Assembly (NCBI GenBank): GCA_029551925.1
Contig: JAKPEO010000091.1
Span: 1-25,596, forward strand
Direction of reading: 5' to 3'
DNA: 25,596 bases
Source of the DNA: a bacterium
GTDB lineage: Bacteria; JAGOBX01
Positions 9,466-17,814 of the stretch are shown piece after piece (the stretch's first letter is position 1; the number at the start of each line of letters is the position of its first letter). Under the pieces are notes generated by a model. It was not told where the DNA came from, did no database searches, and saw only the letters and a list, made by a program, of their open reading frames with translations. A program made the position numbers and the translations under genes.

Positions 9466-10032
9466 TCAACTGCGTTCTCCTTTATACTTCATAAATGGCG
9501 CAATTATTTCATTTGTCTCTTCTTTATATTCGTATCTTTTTTTGCGTAAAATTTCATAAATAATAACCGCTGCGGCAACTGATACATTTAACGAACGCGT
9601 TAACCCAAAAGTAGGTATCCATAATTTTTCATCGCATAATTCAAGCGCCGCTTTACTGATACCTTGTTTTTCAGAACCCAAAATAAATGCGATATTGCCT
9701 GAAAAATCAGCAGCCCATAAAACTTTTGAATCTTCGCTCATATAAGTTGCAAATATTCTGCAATTATTTTTACGCGCTTCTAAAACAGCGGCATTTATAT
9801 TTTCAAAATACTGGATATTCAAAAATCTCGAACATTTGAAATCTATTTGATTATGACGAATCTGCTTTTTTGTTAGCGCACCAGCAATAAATATATTTTT
9901 CAATCCTGCGCATTCAGCAGTCCTAAATATCGCGCTAATATTATGGTCGTGCCAAATATCTTCAATTATAATATAGATACTATCAGTCCTGTTTTTTTCA
10001 GCATATTCTATACGTTCTGCGCGATTGCTCAT
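9466..10032 (-). CDS. trmH: SpoU/TrmH-family RNA 2'-O-ribose methyltransferase
   Basis: This is a 188-residue SPOUT methyltransferase with the three SpoU motifs. Motif 1 is HDHNISAIFRTAECAG (28-43) with N31 and R37; motif 2 is FILGSEKQGI (116-125); motif 3 is IPTFGLTRSLNVSVAAA (139-155). The pattern near motif 1 and the short length fit TrmH (tRNA Gm18 methylation) better than RlmB, which has an extra N-terminal RNA-binding domain. The trefoil knot would bind S-adenosylmethionine. The gene lies 42 bases after gatC and before topA on the same strand. The family is certain; the precise RNA target is an inference from closest resemblance. Confidence 0.88.
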   Translation of the reverse strand: MSNRAERIEYAEKNRTDSIYIIIEDIWHDHNISAIFRTAECAGLKNIFIAGALTKKQIRHNQIDFKCSRFLNIQYFENINAAVLEARKNNCRIFATYMSEDSKVLWAADFSGNIAFILGSEKQGISKAALELCDEKLWIPTFGLTRSLNVSVAAAVIIYEILRKKRYEYKEETNEIIAPFMKYKGERS

Positions 10033-10074
10033 TTTTGATTAATAATTATCATAAGATTATTGAAAAAATACAAA

Positions 10075-10365
10075 TCATTCTATTATTTTTGGCACTTTAT
10101 AAAAACCATTTTCTTGAAGCGGCGCATTTTTCAACATCTTCTCGCGCGGATATGACTGCCGCAATTCATCTGATCTTAACACATTTTTCATTGGTATAGA
10201 ATGCGAGGTAGACTGAATATTATCAGTGTCCAATTCATTTATCTTTGAAGCGTATTCTAATATGCTGTTTAATTGCTCGCTGAATTTTTGCGCTTCTTCT
10301 TCTGTTATTTTTAATCTGCTTAATTTCGCTACTTTCTTAACTTCGTCTAATGTTATTACGCTCAT
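10075..10365 (-). CDS. gatC: Asp-tRNA(Asn)/Glu-tRNA(Gln) amidotransferase subunit C
   Basis: This is a 96-residue protein beginning MSVITLDEVKKVAKLSRLKI, the typical GatC N-terminus, and ending in the conserved block around LRSDE, NAPLQENGFYKVPKI. GatC is the small stabilising subunit of GatCAB, which amidates misacylated Glu-tRNA(Gln) or Asp-tRNA(Asn). The frame is open up to a TTG at 10386, but the ATG at 10363-10365 fits the family and has GGAG 10 bases ahead, so I chose it. The start lies 17 bases after the coiled-coil gene stop. gatA and gatB are not adjacent and must be elsewhere in the genome. Confidence 0.95.
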   Translation of the reverse strand: MSVITLDEVKKVAKLSRLKITEEEAQKFSEQLNSILEYASKINELDTDNIQSTSHSIPMKNVLRSDELRQSYPREKMLKNAPLQENGFYKVPKIIE

Positions 10366-10382
10366 TTGTTCAACACTCCAAA

Positions 10383-13300
10383 TCAATATTCGATTCTATA
10401 TAAAAATAATTGCGGCTGATTTCTCAAACAAAAATACAATATGCTGTTTTGTTTGTCAATTGTCAAGCCGCTAAATCCGAATTTAAAATTCAAATCAAAT
10501 GGCAAATCAAAATTTGAATATATATCAATCATATTCAAAACTGAAAAATTGTTATTATCTAAAAATAACAAAGTGCCGGGATTAGCGCCATATTCGCTTG
10601 AGCCGATAATTAAAATATTATCAATCGCCGCTATTCCTTTTGGACTAAATTTAAAATTAACCTTTTCAGATAAATTGATTTCTCTTAAAACCTTGCCGCT
10701 GTATGTTATCTCTATTAATTTGCCGTCGCGTGTAGTGATGAATATTCTGCCGTTTTCTAATACTTCTATGCCATTCGGCTCAATATATTTAGGAAGTTTG
10801 ATTTCAGATTTAGGTTCAAAATTATCATTTGTGATTTTAATATTTTTATCAGACCAATCAACTAAATAATATTCGTTTGTTTTATGAGAATAAGCAATAC
10901 CTTCAATCCAATTATTAATGTTTTTAATATTTTTATTCAATATCACACTGCCGGTAGTATTTATCAACTTAATCTGGCCATTTGTTTTTGACGATACTCT
11001 AACAATCGCATCGTCTAAAAAATACAATTCCGCTGTGCTCTTTAAATCTGGTATTGTGATATTAGATAAATATTTCAATTTTATTCTGCTAACTCTTGAC
11101 CGCTGCGGCGCCGTCGATGTTTTTGCGCGCTGCGGCGCTGAATAACTTTCTTCTTGATAGTTATCTATATCTAATAGTTCATCTTCTTTTTGGCTTTTTG
11201 CGGACTGACGGCCGCGCTGCGAACTCTGCGGTTTTTCTTCTTCAAAAGTTTCGTCTATATCCTGAACCCTAAAATTACGCGGAGTTTTGATTTTTGGCAA
11301 ATTATCTTGCTCTTCAAATTCGCTAACATTTTTTTTATCTGTTTTTCTTTTCTGCTGGTCCGCCGTCTGCTTTTTTTCAGATGTTTTTTTTGATTGCTGT
11401 TCTTGTTTTAAAATTTCAAGTAATTCGTCGTCAACTATATTTTGACGCGACGGCGCTTGAATATTCGGCGGATATTGCGGCAGCGCTGGATTATAATAAT
11501 ACTGCTGTTGATAATCAGTATAATAATCTGCCGGCGGCTGTAATATTCTGCCGCTTTGTGGAATTTGCGAAAATCTGCGGCTATCAACATATTGCGGCGG
11601 GACATTCTGACTGTATTGAAAACTCTGCTGCGGATAAAATTGCTGCGGCATCTGCTGAAAATTTCTATTATAAAACTGCATTTTTTCAGAGCGGGCGATT
11701 TCCATTTCTCGCGTTAAACTAATCACCTGATTTTTTAGCGATGATAATTCGGTTTGGATAAATTGATTGTTTCGTGTTAGTTCTTCAATTTGTCTGCGAT
11801 ATTCTGAAATTAACGCATTAGCGCGCGATAATTCCGCTTGCGCTTTATTGTAATCGCTCAATAACTTCTCATATTCCGACGTCTGCTGAATATTTATCGG
11901 CTGCTGTAATTGAACATCGCCGCTTCTCGCTATTTGTTGTTGCTGCTGCAGCGCGAGCGGCAAGTTACTTGACGGAAGATTAATAATATCGCGCAAAGTT
12001 ATTTGCGGCTCTTGCTGAACAATTGTTTTGGTTTCTAAACTCTTTAAGCGCTGCTCTAATTCCTGAATATATTTTTCTTGATTTTTCAATTTTTCATTAA
12101 GTTCATTATTAACAGCAAAAGTTCCCACTAATTGAATATTATCTAATGTTTCTGATAATTTCACATTTTCCATTTTTAAATTTTCAAACTCGGATTTCGC
12201 TTTGATTAATTCTTTTTCAAGAGTAACATAATCAGTTTTTAATTTATCATAATCGCTTTTTAGTTTATTATAATCATTTGTAATTTTATCAACTACCGCA
12301 TTTTTTTGATTTAACTCTGTTAATTGATTATTCAAATTCGCAATAGTATTTTTTAAATTAAAATTTTCCGTGGCTAATTTTTCAATTAATAAATTTAATT
12401 CTTTAAAACTTTCGTTTTTTTGGCTGTATTCTTTATATGCCTGCGCTAATTTATCAGTTAAAATTTTTATGCGATTTTTAAGTTCATCATTTTCTTTTGA
12501 TAATTGCGCCGCTTCTTCTTTTTTGAAATTATCAGCGATTGTTAATTTTTCTTTTGACATTTCATCATATTTCTTCTTTAATGTCGAATATTCTTCATCT
12601 TTGGCTTTTAATTGCGTTATTAATAACTGCTGCTGCATCGAATATTTATCTGACATAGTTTTTAATTGACTATTCAGTTCTTCTATCGTCTGATTTAAAA
12701 TTTTATTTTTTGCTAACACCTCATTTAAGTCATTTGTCAATCTATCGATTTTTTTTGCGGATTCCTGTAATTCAATATTTATGCTTTGCGGAATAGATAT
12801 TTGCTTAATTTTATCATTAAGCGCGGCAATTTGATTTTTAAGTTTTTCATTATCGTCATTAGAATTTTTTAATCTATCATTCAAAGTCGTTAATAAATTT
12901 TTATAGACGCCGAATTTATTAGTAAGATTATTATATTCTACTTCTATTAAAATATTTCGTCTTTCTAATTCGATGTTTTTTTGCGCTAATAAATTATGCG
13001 CTTTTGTTAAATCTATAAGTTGAGTTGATAATTTCTGATATATATCTGAAAGCAATTGATTTTCAGACTGCATATTTTTTTTAGTAGCTGTTGAATTTTG
13101 AGTTTGAATTGTTAAAGTTAGTTCCTGCTGCGTTTTCGTCAATTCATTAATCTGCTTGGTCAGTTCGGCATTAGCGGATTGCAGTGTTTGATTTGTTTTT
13201 TCTAATATTTTATTTGCATTCGCTAACTCTTCGATTTTTTTTGTTAAAGATTCAGCGCGCAAATTATGTGCTTCTTCCATTTGTTTTTTTTCAACTGCAA

Positions 13301-14789
13301 ATTTCAGCAATAATTCTGTCATCTGTTTATTTTTTAATTCTACTTCTGTTCTGTCAGTTTCAGTTTTGGATTTTTCAATTAATTGTTTTGATTGCTGCTC
13401 GTTTGCCGTTAATTTACCGCTTTCAGATTGAAGTTTTAATTCTAAATTTTTTAGCGCTAATTCATAATCTGCGATTCTTCTTAAATAATTGCGGTCCGCT
13501 TCTGTTATTTTTTTAGTTAATTCTATATTATTTGTTTGAATTTTTTCTAAATCATTTTTTAATGTCAGTATCTGCTGCGAATAATCTATATTTTGTTTTT
13601 GTAAATCTGCTAATTTTTGAGTCAACTGATGATTTATAGTTTTTAGTTGCGAATTTTCAACTTTTAGAGTATTATAGGTTTCATCTATTTTTTTCTGCAC
13701 TATTTCATTAACATTTGGAATCTCTAATGTCTGCGGTTTTTGGTTTTTAAAATTATTCAGCGCGGTTGTTAGTTCCTGATTATTTGCTAATAGCGTTTTA
13801 TTTTCATTTATCAGCGCCGCTATTTTATTTAACGCTTCATTATGCTTATTTACCAACTGTATATTATTTTTTTCTGTTTCTGATATTTTAGCGACAAGCG
13901 TTTCTCTTTCTTTTTTCAATGCTTCTATATTATCAAGTAATTTTTGTTTTTCTGCGCTGTCTAATTTTTCAACTTGTAATTGTTGAGTGTTTTCTAATTT
14001 TTGTAAAATTGCATAATATTGATTTTTTAATTGAGCATAATCATTTATCAGTTTTTGCGTTGAGGCAAACATCGTCTGATATTTATTTTGCAATTCATTT
14101 TTTTCGCGGGTTAATTCTAAATTGGTATTTTTCAATTTATCATAATCTTCTAATTTTGCGGTAAGCAATAAATTTTCTTGTATCGCTTTATCTAATTTCT
14201 GCTGTAATTCTGTATTTTGCTGAGTTTTCAATGCTTGAACTTTTAAAAGTTCATTAAACTGCCCTGTCAATTTTTGTATTCTATCATTTAACTGTCCGTA
14301 TTTTTCTTTGAACTCATTATATTCATTTTCAAGCGCTAAAAATTTTCTTTTCTCTTCCGCGCTGTTTTTTAAAAGTTCGATAGTTTTATTTTTTAAAGAT
14401 TGATAATCGTCATTAAGCCGTTGAATTTGAGTCTGCCATTTTTCTATATTATCAGAGACCTTCTGTTCAATAACCTGCTGTTCATTTTTTTTTGATTGTT
14501 CAAACTGTATTTGCAGAGCAGGCGCAGGCTGCGAAGATATAATCTGCTGTTGCGATAATTGCTGCTGTTCTGATAAATTTAATTCTTTGGTTTTGTCAGA
14601 TAATTCATTAAGTAATTTTTTATTTAATTCCAACTGCTGAATTAATTCATTATATTTTGATTTTGTTATTAATATTTTATTTGTAGATTGACTATTATTA
14701 GATGACGAAAAAATTTCAGATTGAAAAATTAAAATATTTAAAAATAAAAATATAGTAAATATTACGGCGCATCTAAACGACCATTTCAA
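10383..14789 (-). CDS. Giant coiled-coil protein with signal/anchor and C-terminal propeller-like domain, 1468 aa
   Basis: The N-terminus (MKWSFRCAVIFTIFLFLNIL) is a signal peptide or membrane anchor. Residues about 40-1030 are almost continuous heptad-type coiled coil rich in Leu, Lys, Glu, Gln and Asn, with one Gln-rich break near 925-965 (ALQQQQQIARSGDVQLQQPI). Residues about 1033-1110 are low-complexity Gln/Pro/Tyr-rich (FYPQQSFQYSQNVPPQYV), followed by a charged Lys/Glu/Ser linker to about 1230. The last ~235 residues are beta-rich with repeated blades (WIEGIAYSHKTNEYYLVDWS, PNGIEVLENGRIFITTRDGK, SPKGIAAIDNILIIGSSEYG), resembling SdiA-regulated/NHL-like propellers. I recognise no named family. 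It overlaps the nfu-like gene by 17 bases and precedes gatC. A long envelope tether or scaffold is plausible, but this is inference from shape only. Confidence 0.85.
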   Translation of the reverse strand: MKWSFRCAVIFTIFLFLNILIFQSEIFSSSNNSQSTNKILITKSKYNELIQQLELNKKLLNELSDKTKELNLSEQQQLSQQQIISSQPAPALQIQFEQSKKNEQQVIEQKVSDNIEKWQTQIQRLNDDYQSLKNKTIELLKNSAEEKRKFLALENEYNEFKEKYGQLNDRIQKLTGQFNELLKVQALKTQQNTELQQKLDKAIQENLLLTAKLEDYDKLKNTNLELTREKNELQNKYQTMFASTQKLINDYAQLKNQYYAILQKLENTQQLQVEKLDSAEKQKLLDNIEALKKERETLVAKISETEKNNIQLVNKHNEALNKIAALINENKTLLANNQELTTALNNFKNQKPQTLEIPNVNEIVQKKIDETYNTLKVENSQLKTINHQLTQKLADLQKQNIDYSQQILTLKNDLEKIQTNNIELTKKITEADRNYLRRIADYELALKNLELKLQSESGKLTANEQQSKQLIEKSKTETDRTEVELKNKQMTELLLKFAVEKKQMEEAHNLRAESLTKKIEELANANKILEKTNQTLQSANAELTKQINELTKTQQELTLTIQTQNSTATKKNMQSENQLLSDIYQKLSTQLIDLTKAHNLLAQKNIELERRNILIEVEYNNLTNKFGVYKNLLTTLNDRLKNSNDDNEKLKNQIAALNDKIKQISIPQSINIELQESAKKIDRLTNDLNEVLAKNKILNQTIEELNSQLKTMSDKYSMQQQLLITQLKAKDEEYSTLKKKYDEMSKEKLTIADNFKKEEAAQLSKENDELKNRIKILTDKLAQAYKEYSQKNESFKELNLLIEKLATENFNLKNTIANLNNQLTELNQKNAVVDKITNDYNKLKSDYDKLKTDYVTLEKELIKAKSEFENLKMENVKLSETLDNIQLVGTFAVNNELNEKLKNQEKYIQELEQRLKSLETKTIVQQEPQITLRDIINLPSSNLPLALQQQQQIARSGDVQLQQPINIQQTSEYEKLLSDYNKAQAELSRANALISEYRRQIEELTRNNQFIQTELSSLKNQVISLTREMEIARSEKMQFYNRNFQQMPQQFYPQQSFQYSQNVPPQYVDSRRFSQIPQSGRILQPPADYYTDYQQQYYYNPALPQYPPNIQAPSRQNIVDDELLEILKQEQQSKKTSEKKQTADQQKRKTDKKNVSEFEEQDNLPKIKTPRNFRVQDIDETFEEEKPQSSQRGRQSAKSQKEDELLDIDNYQEESYSAPQRAKTSTAPQRSRVSRIKLKYLSNITIPDLKSTAELYFLDDAIVRVSSKTNGQIKLINTTGSVILNKNIKNINNWIEGIAYSHKTNEYYLVDWSDKNIKITNDNFEPKSEIKLPKYIEPNGIEVLENGRIFITTRDGKLIEITYSGKVLREINLSEKVNFKFSPKGIAAIDNILIIGSSEYGANPGTLLFLDNNNFSVLNMIDIYSNFDLPFDLNFKFGFSGLTIDKQNSILYFCLRNQPQLFLYRIEY

Positions 14790-15012
14790 TTTGATTAATC
14801 TCCGGAAGTTTATCCTTGATTTCGCGTTCTATACCCATTTTAAAAGTTAAATTATTATTAGGACAATTAGCGCATTTTCCTTTAAAGCGCAATTTTAAAA
14901 GTTTGCCTTTTAACGCAACAAATTCAATATCTCCGCCGTCAGCTTGCAAATATAATTTTATATTATCTAATTCTTTTAATACTTTTTCTTTTAATTGCTT
15001 TTGATTTTGCAT
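14773..15012 (-). CDS. NifU C-terminal-like (Nfu) iron-sulfur cluster scaffold
   Basis: This is a 79-residue single-domain Nfu protein. QADGGDIEFVALKGKLLKLR (23-42) is the conserved core, and GKCANCPNNNLTFKMGIE carries the CxxC pair (C47, C50) that binds a bridging 4Fe-4S cluster between two subunits. Nfu proteins hold or deliver Fe-S clusters to client enzymes. Rnf subunits and serine dehydratase are Fe-S-linked systems encoded in this window, though no direct link is shown. It starts 39 bases after the tRNA-Pro gene on the same strand and may be read from the tRNA promoter. Its end overlaps the coiled-coil gene start by 17 bases. Length is normal for stand-alone Nfu domains. Confidence 0.93.
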   Translation of the reverse strand: MQNQKQLKEKVLKELDNIKLYLQADGGDIEFVALKGKLLKLRFKGKCANCPNNNLTFKMGIEREIKDKLPEINQIEMVV

Positions 15013-15050
15013 AAACTAATTACCCATCATCGCTATCAAAAAAAATAAAA

Positions 15051-15126
15051 TGGTCGGGCAGACTGGACTTGAACCAGCGACCCCCTGCTCCCAAGGCAGG
15101 TGCGCTACCAACTGCGCCACTGCCCG
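15051..15126 (-). tRNA. tRNA-Pro, anticodon TGG, CCA encoded
   Basis: The reverse strand folds as a full cloverleaf. The acceptor stem is CGGGCAG/CTGCCCG, the D stem GCGC/GCGC with loop AGTTGGTA, and the anticodon stem CCTGC/GCAGG with loop CTTGGGA (anticodon TGG). The T arm is GCTGG-TTCAAGT-CCAGT-type. The discriminator A at 15054 and CCA at 15053-15051 are genome-encoded. Length is 76 bases including CCA. Confidence 0.97.
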
Positions 15127-15140
15127 ACACTATTCGGCTT

Positions 15141-15168
15141 ATTATATCTATTTTTTTCTCAATGTCAA
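15141..15168 (-). promoter_or_regulatory. Promoter of tRNA-Pro
   Basis: On the minus strand, a perfect TTGACA (15168-15163) and a perfect TATAAT (15146-15141) are separated by 16 bases. The expected transcription start near 15134 is about 8 bases before the mature tRNA 5' end. No T-tailed hairpin follows the tRNA, so read-through into the nfu-like gene is possible. Confidence 0.8.
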
Positions 15169-15312
15169 TTTTTTTTTTTCAATTTTTCAAATATTTTAGA
15201 AAAAAGGGTAGATTAATATTTGAATAAGGAACAATATTATACTCTTTACGCATTTGTTCATCTTTACTTTCATATGGTTGATTTTTATTTTTATCTTTAT
15301 ATCTTTATTCTG

Positions 15313-15329
15313 CGCAGGTTTACCCTGCG
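15313..15329. other. Small GC hairpin between tyrA and tRNA-Pro
   Basis: CGCAGG (15313-15318) and CCTGCG (15324-15329) form a perfect 6-bp stem with a 5-base loop, ten bases past the tyrA stop. On the minus strand the T-run lies before the stem and no T-run follows. It is therefore not a standard intrinsic terminator for tyrA. It may protect the mRNA end or work with another factor. Confidence 0.4.
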
Positions 15330-15338
15330 AAAAAAAAA

Positions 15339-16442
15339 TTATTTTTTGCTGACTATATAGTTATTGGCGAGAAGTAATTTATAGCCCTTTGTCGCTGTTT
15401 CCGCATCTTTAAAGCCCAATTTTATCGCGCCGCGCTCGTCATCGCGCACAAATAAAACTTCAATGTGTTTGATATTAATATTATTATCACCAAGCAAGGT
15501 GGTAAGTTTTCCTAATATTCCGGGTTTATCCGGGACATTAACAATAAGTTCGTAAGTTATACTTATTAAATCCTTTAAATGTTGCGGTATCGCTTCGCGA
15601 TTTGTTTTCGCTGATTGAAAAATATCTATTAATTTATCTTTATTATTTTTATCAAGTGCATTTTGAAATTGTTTAAGATTTTCAATCATATCAGCTATCG
15701 CTTGATTAATAACTTTTTTATTATTAACCAGAATATCAGCCCATAGTTCAGCATTACTCGCAGCGATGCGGGTAGTATCTCTGAATCCGCCGCCGGCAAA
15801 AGACAATGGCTCAACACAATTTTTTTTTTGCAGCGCCGCTGTATTCACAAGCGCCGCAGCAGTAATATGAGGAAGATGGCTGATATATCCGACAATCAAA
15901 TCGTGAAATTCAGCGTCAATAATTTTAACATTGCATTTCAATAATTTCCAAAATTCGCATAAAATATCTAATCTCTGCAAATCTGTTTTTTTTTCTTTTG
16001 TCAATATTACCACAGCATTTTCATAAAGCGCAGCATCGGCAAAATCAATGCCGTTCTTTTCTGAACCGGTCATCGGATGCGAGCCAACATATTTATATCG
16101 ATATTCTGTCTTGATTTTTTGTAAAATTGAATATTTCACGCTGCCGAGATCTGTTATTATACACTCTTTTTTTGTCAGCGGATAAATTTTATTTATTATT
16201 TCAGGAATAATTGATACTGGCGTAGCGACAATAATCAAATCAGCGGCGCAAATATTTTTTTTTGTAATGCTTGTAAAAACATTATTAAAACATTCTAATT
16301 TCCTTGCTTTTTGCTGCTCTGTCTTATCTTTAACTACCGCATTTATAATTTTAAAACGATTGGTGTTTTTCAAAGCAAGCGCAAGCGAAGCGCCCATCAA
16401 TCCTGCGCCGATAATCAATATATTATTTTGTCTGTCGAGCAT
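15339..16442 (-). CDS. tyrA: Prephenate dehydrogenase with C-terminal ACT domain
   Basis: This is a 367-residue enzyme. The N-terminal Rossmann fold begins ILIIGAGLMGASLALAL (8-24) with the GxGxxG loop at 12-17, followed by ATPVSIIPEII and DLGSVKYSIL. VGSHPMTGSEKNGIDFA is the active-site block with the catalytic His. HITAAALV and GGGFRDTTRIAASNAELWAD belong to the helical dimerisation domain. The last ~70 residues (YELIVNVPDKPGILGKLTTL onward) are an ACT domain, typical of tyrosine-sensitive forms. The enzyme makes 4-hydroxyphenylpyruvate from prephenate in tyrosine synthesis. It begins 3 bases after the rnfA stop, so it shares that transcript, although no aromatic pathway neighbour is present. 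Confidence 0.96.
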   Translation of the reverse strand: MLDRQNNILIIGAGLMGASLALALKNTNRFKIINAVVKDKTEQQKARKLECFNNVFTSITKKNICAADLIIVATPVSIIPEIINKIYPLTKKECIITDLGSVKYSILQKIKTEYRYKYVGSHPMTGSEKNGIDFADAALYENAVVILTKEKKTDLQRLDILCEFWKLLKCNVKIIDAEFHDLIVGYISHLPHITAAALVNTAALQKKNCVEPLSFAGGGFRDTTRIAASNAELWADILVNNKKVINQAIADMIENLKQFQNALDKNNKDKLIDIFQSAKTNREAIPQHLKDLISITYELIVNVPDKPGILGKLTTLLGDNNINIKHIEVLFVRDDERGAIKLGFKDAETATKGYKLLLANNYIVSKK

Positions 16443-16445
16443 AAA

Positions 16446-17087
16446 TTATTTTATTCCGCTAAATCCCATAAAACACAAAGATAAAATACCAGCAGTAATC
16501 AAAGCGATAGGCACGCCTTTTAATGGTTTAGGTATCGGCAAATATTCAAATTTTTCGCGCAAACCTGACATAATAATTAACGCTATGCCAAACCCGACAG
16601 CAGCGCCAATGCCATTCAATATTGATTTCAGCAAACTCTGACTTAATACAGAATCTTGAACATTAATAATCGCCACGCCGAGCACAGCGCAATTTGTTGT
16701 GATTAACGGCAAAAAAATGCCAAGCGCTTGATATAAACCGGGACTATATTTTTTTATAGCCATTTCTACGAGCTGCACTAATGTCGCAATAGACAAAATA
16801 AATACAATAGTCTGCATAAATCTAAAATCAAAATTTTTAAGATTTTCAATTTTCGCGCCTGATAATATATAAAAAATATTTGTCGGTTCTGGTATTAAAA
16901 AATATTTGTTTATTAAGAATGTCAAAGTGGACGCAAGCGTAATAACAAATATTACTGCCGCGCTCATTCCGATTGCTGTCTCGATTTTTTTTGATACGCC
17001 GATAAACGGGCATATCCCCAAAAATCGCACTAATACAAAATTATTTATCAATACAGCGCTAATAATTATCATAACATATTCTTTCAT
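16446..17087 (-). CDS. rnfA: Rnf electron transport complex subunit A
   Basis: This is a 213-residue polytopic membrane protein. The start MKEYVMIIISAVLINNFVLV, followed by RFLGICPFIGVSKKIETAIG, is the RnfA/NqrE signature, including the conserved Cys of the first half. The second half has FLPLITTNCAVLGVAI, containing the matching Cys; in the complex these two residues hold a membrane 2Fe-2S centre together with RnfE. About six membrane helices are evident. Rnf couples electron flow between ferredoxin and NAD to ion pumping. It lies 19 bases after rnfE and 3 bases before tyrA. NqrE is the close alternative, but the partner gene and the ferredoxin-type anaerobic setting favour Rnf. Confidence 0.93.
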   Translation of the reverse strand: MKEYVMIIISAVLINNFVLVRFLGICPFIGVSKKIETAIGMSAAVIFVITLASTLTFLINKYFLIPEPTNIFYILSGAKIENLKNFDFRFMQTIVFILSIATLVQLVEMAIKKYSPGLYQALGIFLPLITTNCAVLGVAIINVQDSVLSQSLLKSILNGIGAAVGFGIALIIMSGLREKFEYLPIPKPLKGVPIALITAGILSLCFMGFSGIK

Positions 17088-17106
17088 AAATTTTCCTTAA
17101 TAAAAA

Positions 17107-17694
17107 TTATTTTTTCTTTAAATTTAATAAAAACAACAAAAATGCAAGCGTAAAAAAACCGCCGGGCGGCAAAACCATTAAAAGCGCGGGCTGAAAACTA
17201 TCAGAAAGCAAACTAATATCAAATAGCGTGCCGTTTCCAATTATTTCGCGAATAGCGCCGATGCAAGTCAACGCTAATGCAAAGCCCAAGCCCATACCAG
17301 CGCCGTCTAAAAAAGAAACGAAAATATTATTTTTTGAAGCGAACGCTTCCGCGCGGCCTAATATTATGCAATTAACAACTATCAGCGGTATAAATAATCC
17401 GAGCGTTTTATGTATCTCAGGAAAATAAGCGCTCATCACTAAATCTATCATTGTAACAAATGACGCTATTATTACAATAAACGCCGGTATTCTGACATTA
17501 TCAGGTATTGTTTTTTTCAACGCTGAAATAATGACATTTGAACATATCAATACAACAGTCGCGGCTAAACCCATTGCTAATCCATTGATTGCTGATGTCG
17601 TGACTGCAAGCGTCGGACACAAGCCCAACAATAAAACTAATACCGGATTTTCTTTTATAAATCCCTTAAAAAATTCTTTTAGTAAATTATTCAT
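17107..17694 (-). CDS. rnfE: Rnf electron transport complex subunit E
   Basis: This is a 195-residue membrane protein from the chosen ATG (17694-17692). ENPVLVLLLGLCPTLAVTTS near the N-terminus and FIPLIVVNCIILGRAEAFAS in the middle are the paired half-motifs with the Cys residues seen in RnfE/NqrD. FLDGAGMGLGFALALTCIGAIREIIGNG is the conserved later block. Six membrane helices are expected. A TTG at 17709 in frame would add five residues; I prefer the ATG, which has GGA 11 bases ahead and gives the usual start. It heads the minus-strand transcript from its own promoter. rnfB, rnfC, rnfD and rnfG are not adjacent. Confidence 0.92.
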   Translation of the reverse strand: MNNLLKEFFKGFIKENPVLVLLLGLCPTLAVTTSAINGLAMGLAATVVLICSNVIISALKKTIPDNVRIPAFIVIIASFVTMIDLVMSAYFPEIHKTLGLFIPLIVVNCIILGRAEAFASKNNIFVSFLDGAGMGLGFALALTCIGAIREIIGNGTLFDISLLSDSFQPALLMVLPPGGFFTLAFLLFLLNLKKK

Positions 17695-17731
17695 AATTGC
17701 AAAATCCAAAAAAATAAAATTTTATTTTACG

Positions 17732-17759
17732 ATTATACAATCAAAAAATTTTTTTTCAA
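17732..17759 (-). promoter_or_regulatory. Predicted promoter of rnfE-rnfA-tyrA
   Basis: On the minus strand, TTGAAA (17759-17754) and TATAAT (17737-17732) are separated by 16 bases. This gives a start near 17725 and a leader of about 30 bases before the rnfE ATG. The hexamers match the sigma70 consensus at ten of twelve positions. Confidence 0.6.
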
Positions 17760-17814
17760 TAAAAAATTTATAAACTCAAAAATTTTTTTTTATAATAGCA
17801 TATTATCGGATAAA

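Noticed and set aside
10366-10386. TTG at 10386 as the gatC start
   Set aside because: It would add seven residues not typical of GatC; the ATG at 10365 has a GGAG site at good spacing and gives the family N-terminus.
11381-11722. Plus-strand open frames opposite the coiled-coil gene
   Set aside because: The low-complexity composition of the coiled-coil gene keeps the opposite strand open by chance; none has a ribosome site or family likeness.
15313-15329. Hairpin after tyrA as an intrinsic terminator
   Set aside because: In the direction of tyrA transcription no T-run follows the stem; the T-run lies before it. Listed only as a hairpin.
16446-17694. Assignment of the membrane pair to Na+-NQR (nqrD/nqrE)
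   Set aside because: The families are homologous, so it is not excluded, but sequence features and the low-oxygen style of the neighbouring enzymes fit Rnf better; no nqr-specific gene is present.
17695-17709. TTG at 17709 as the rnfE start
   Set aside because: The downstream ATG at 17694 gives the usual RnfE N-terminus, and a GGA ribosome site overlaps the codons after the TTG.
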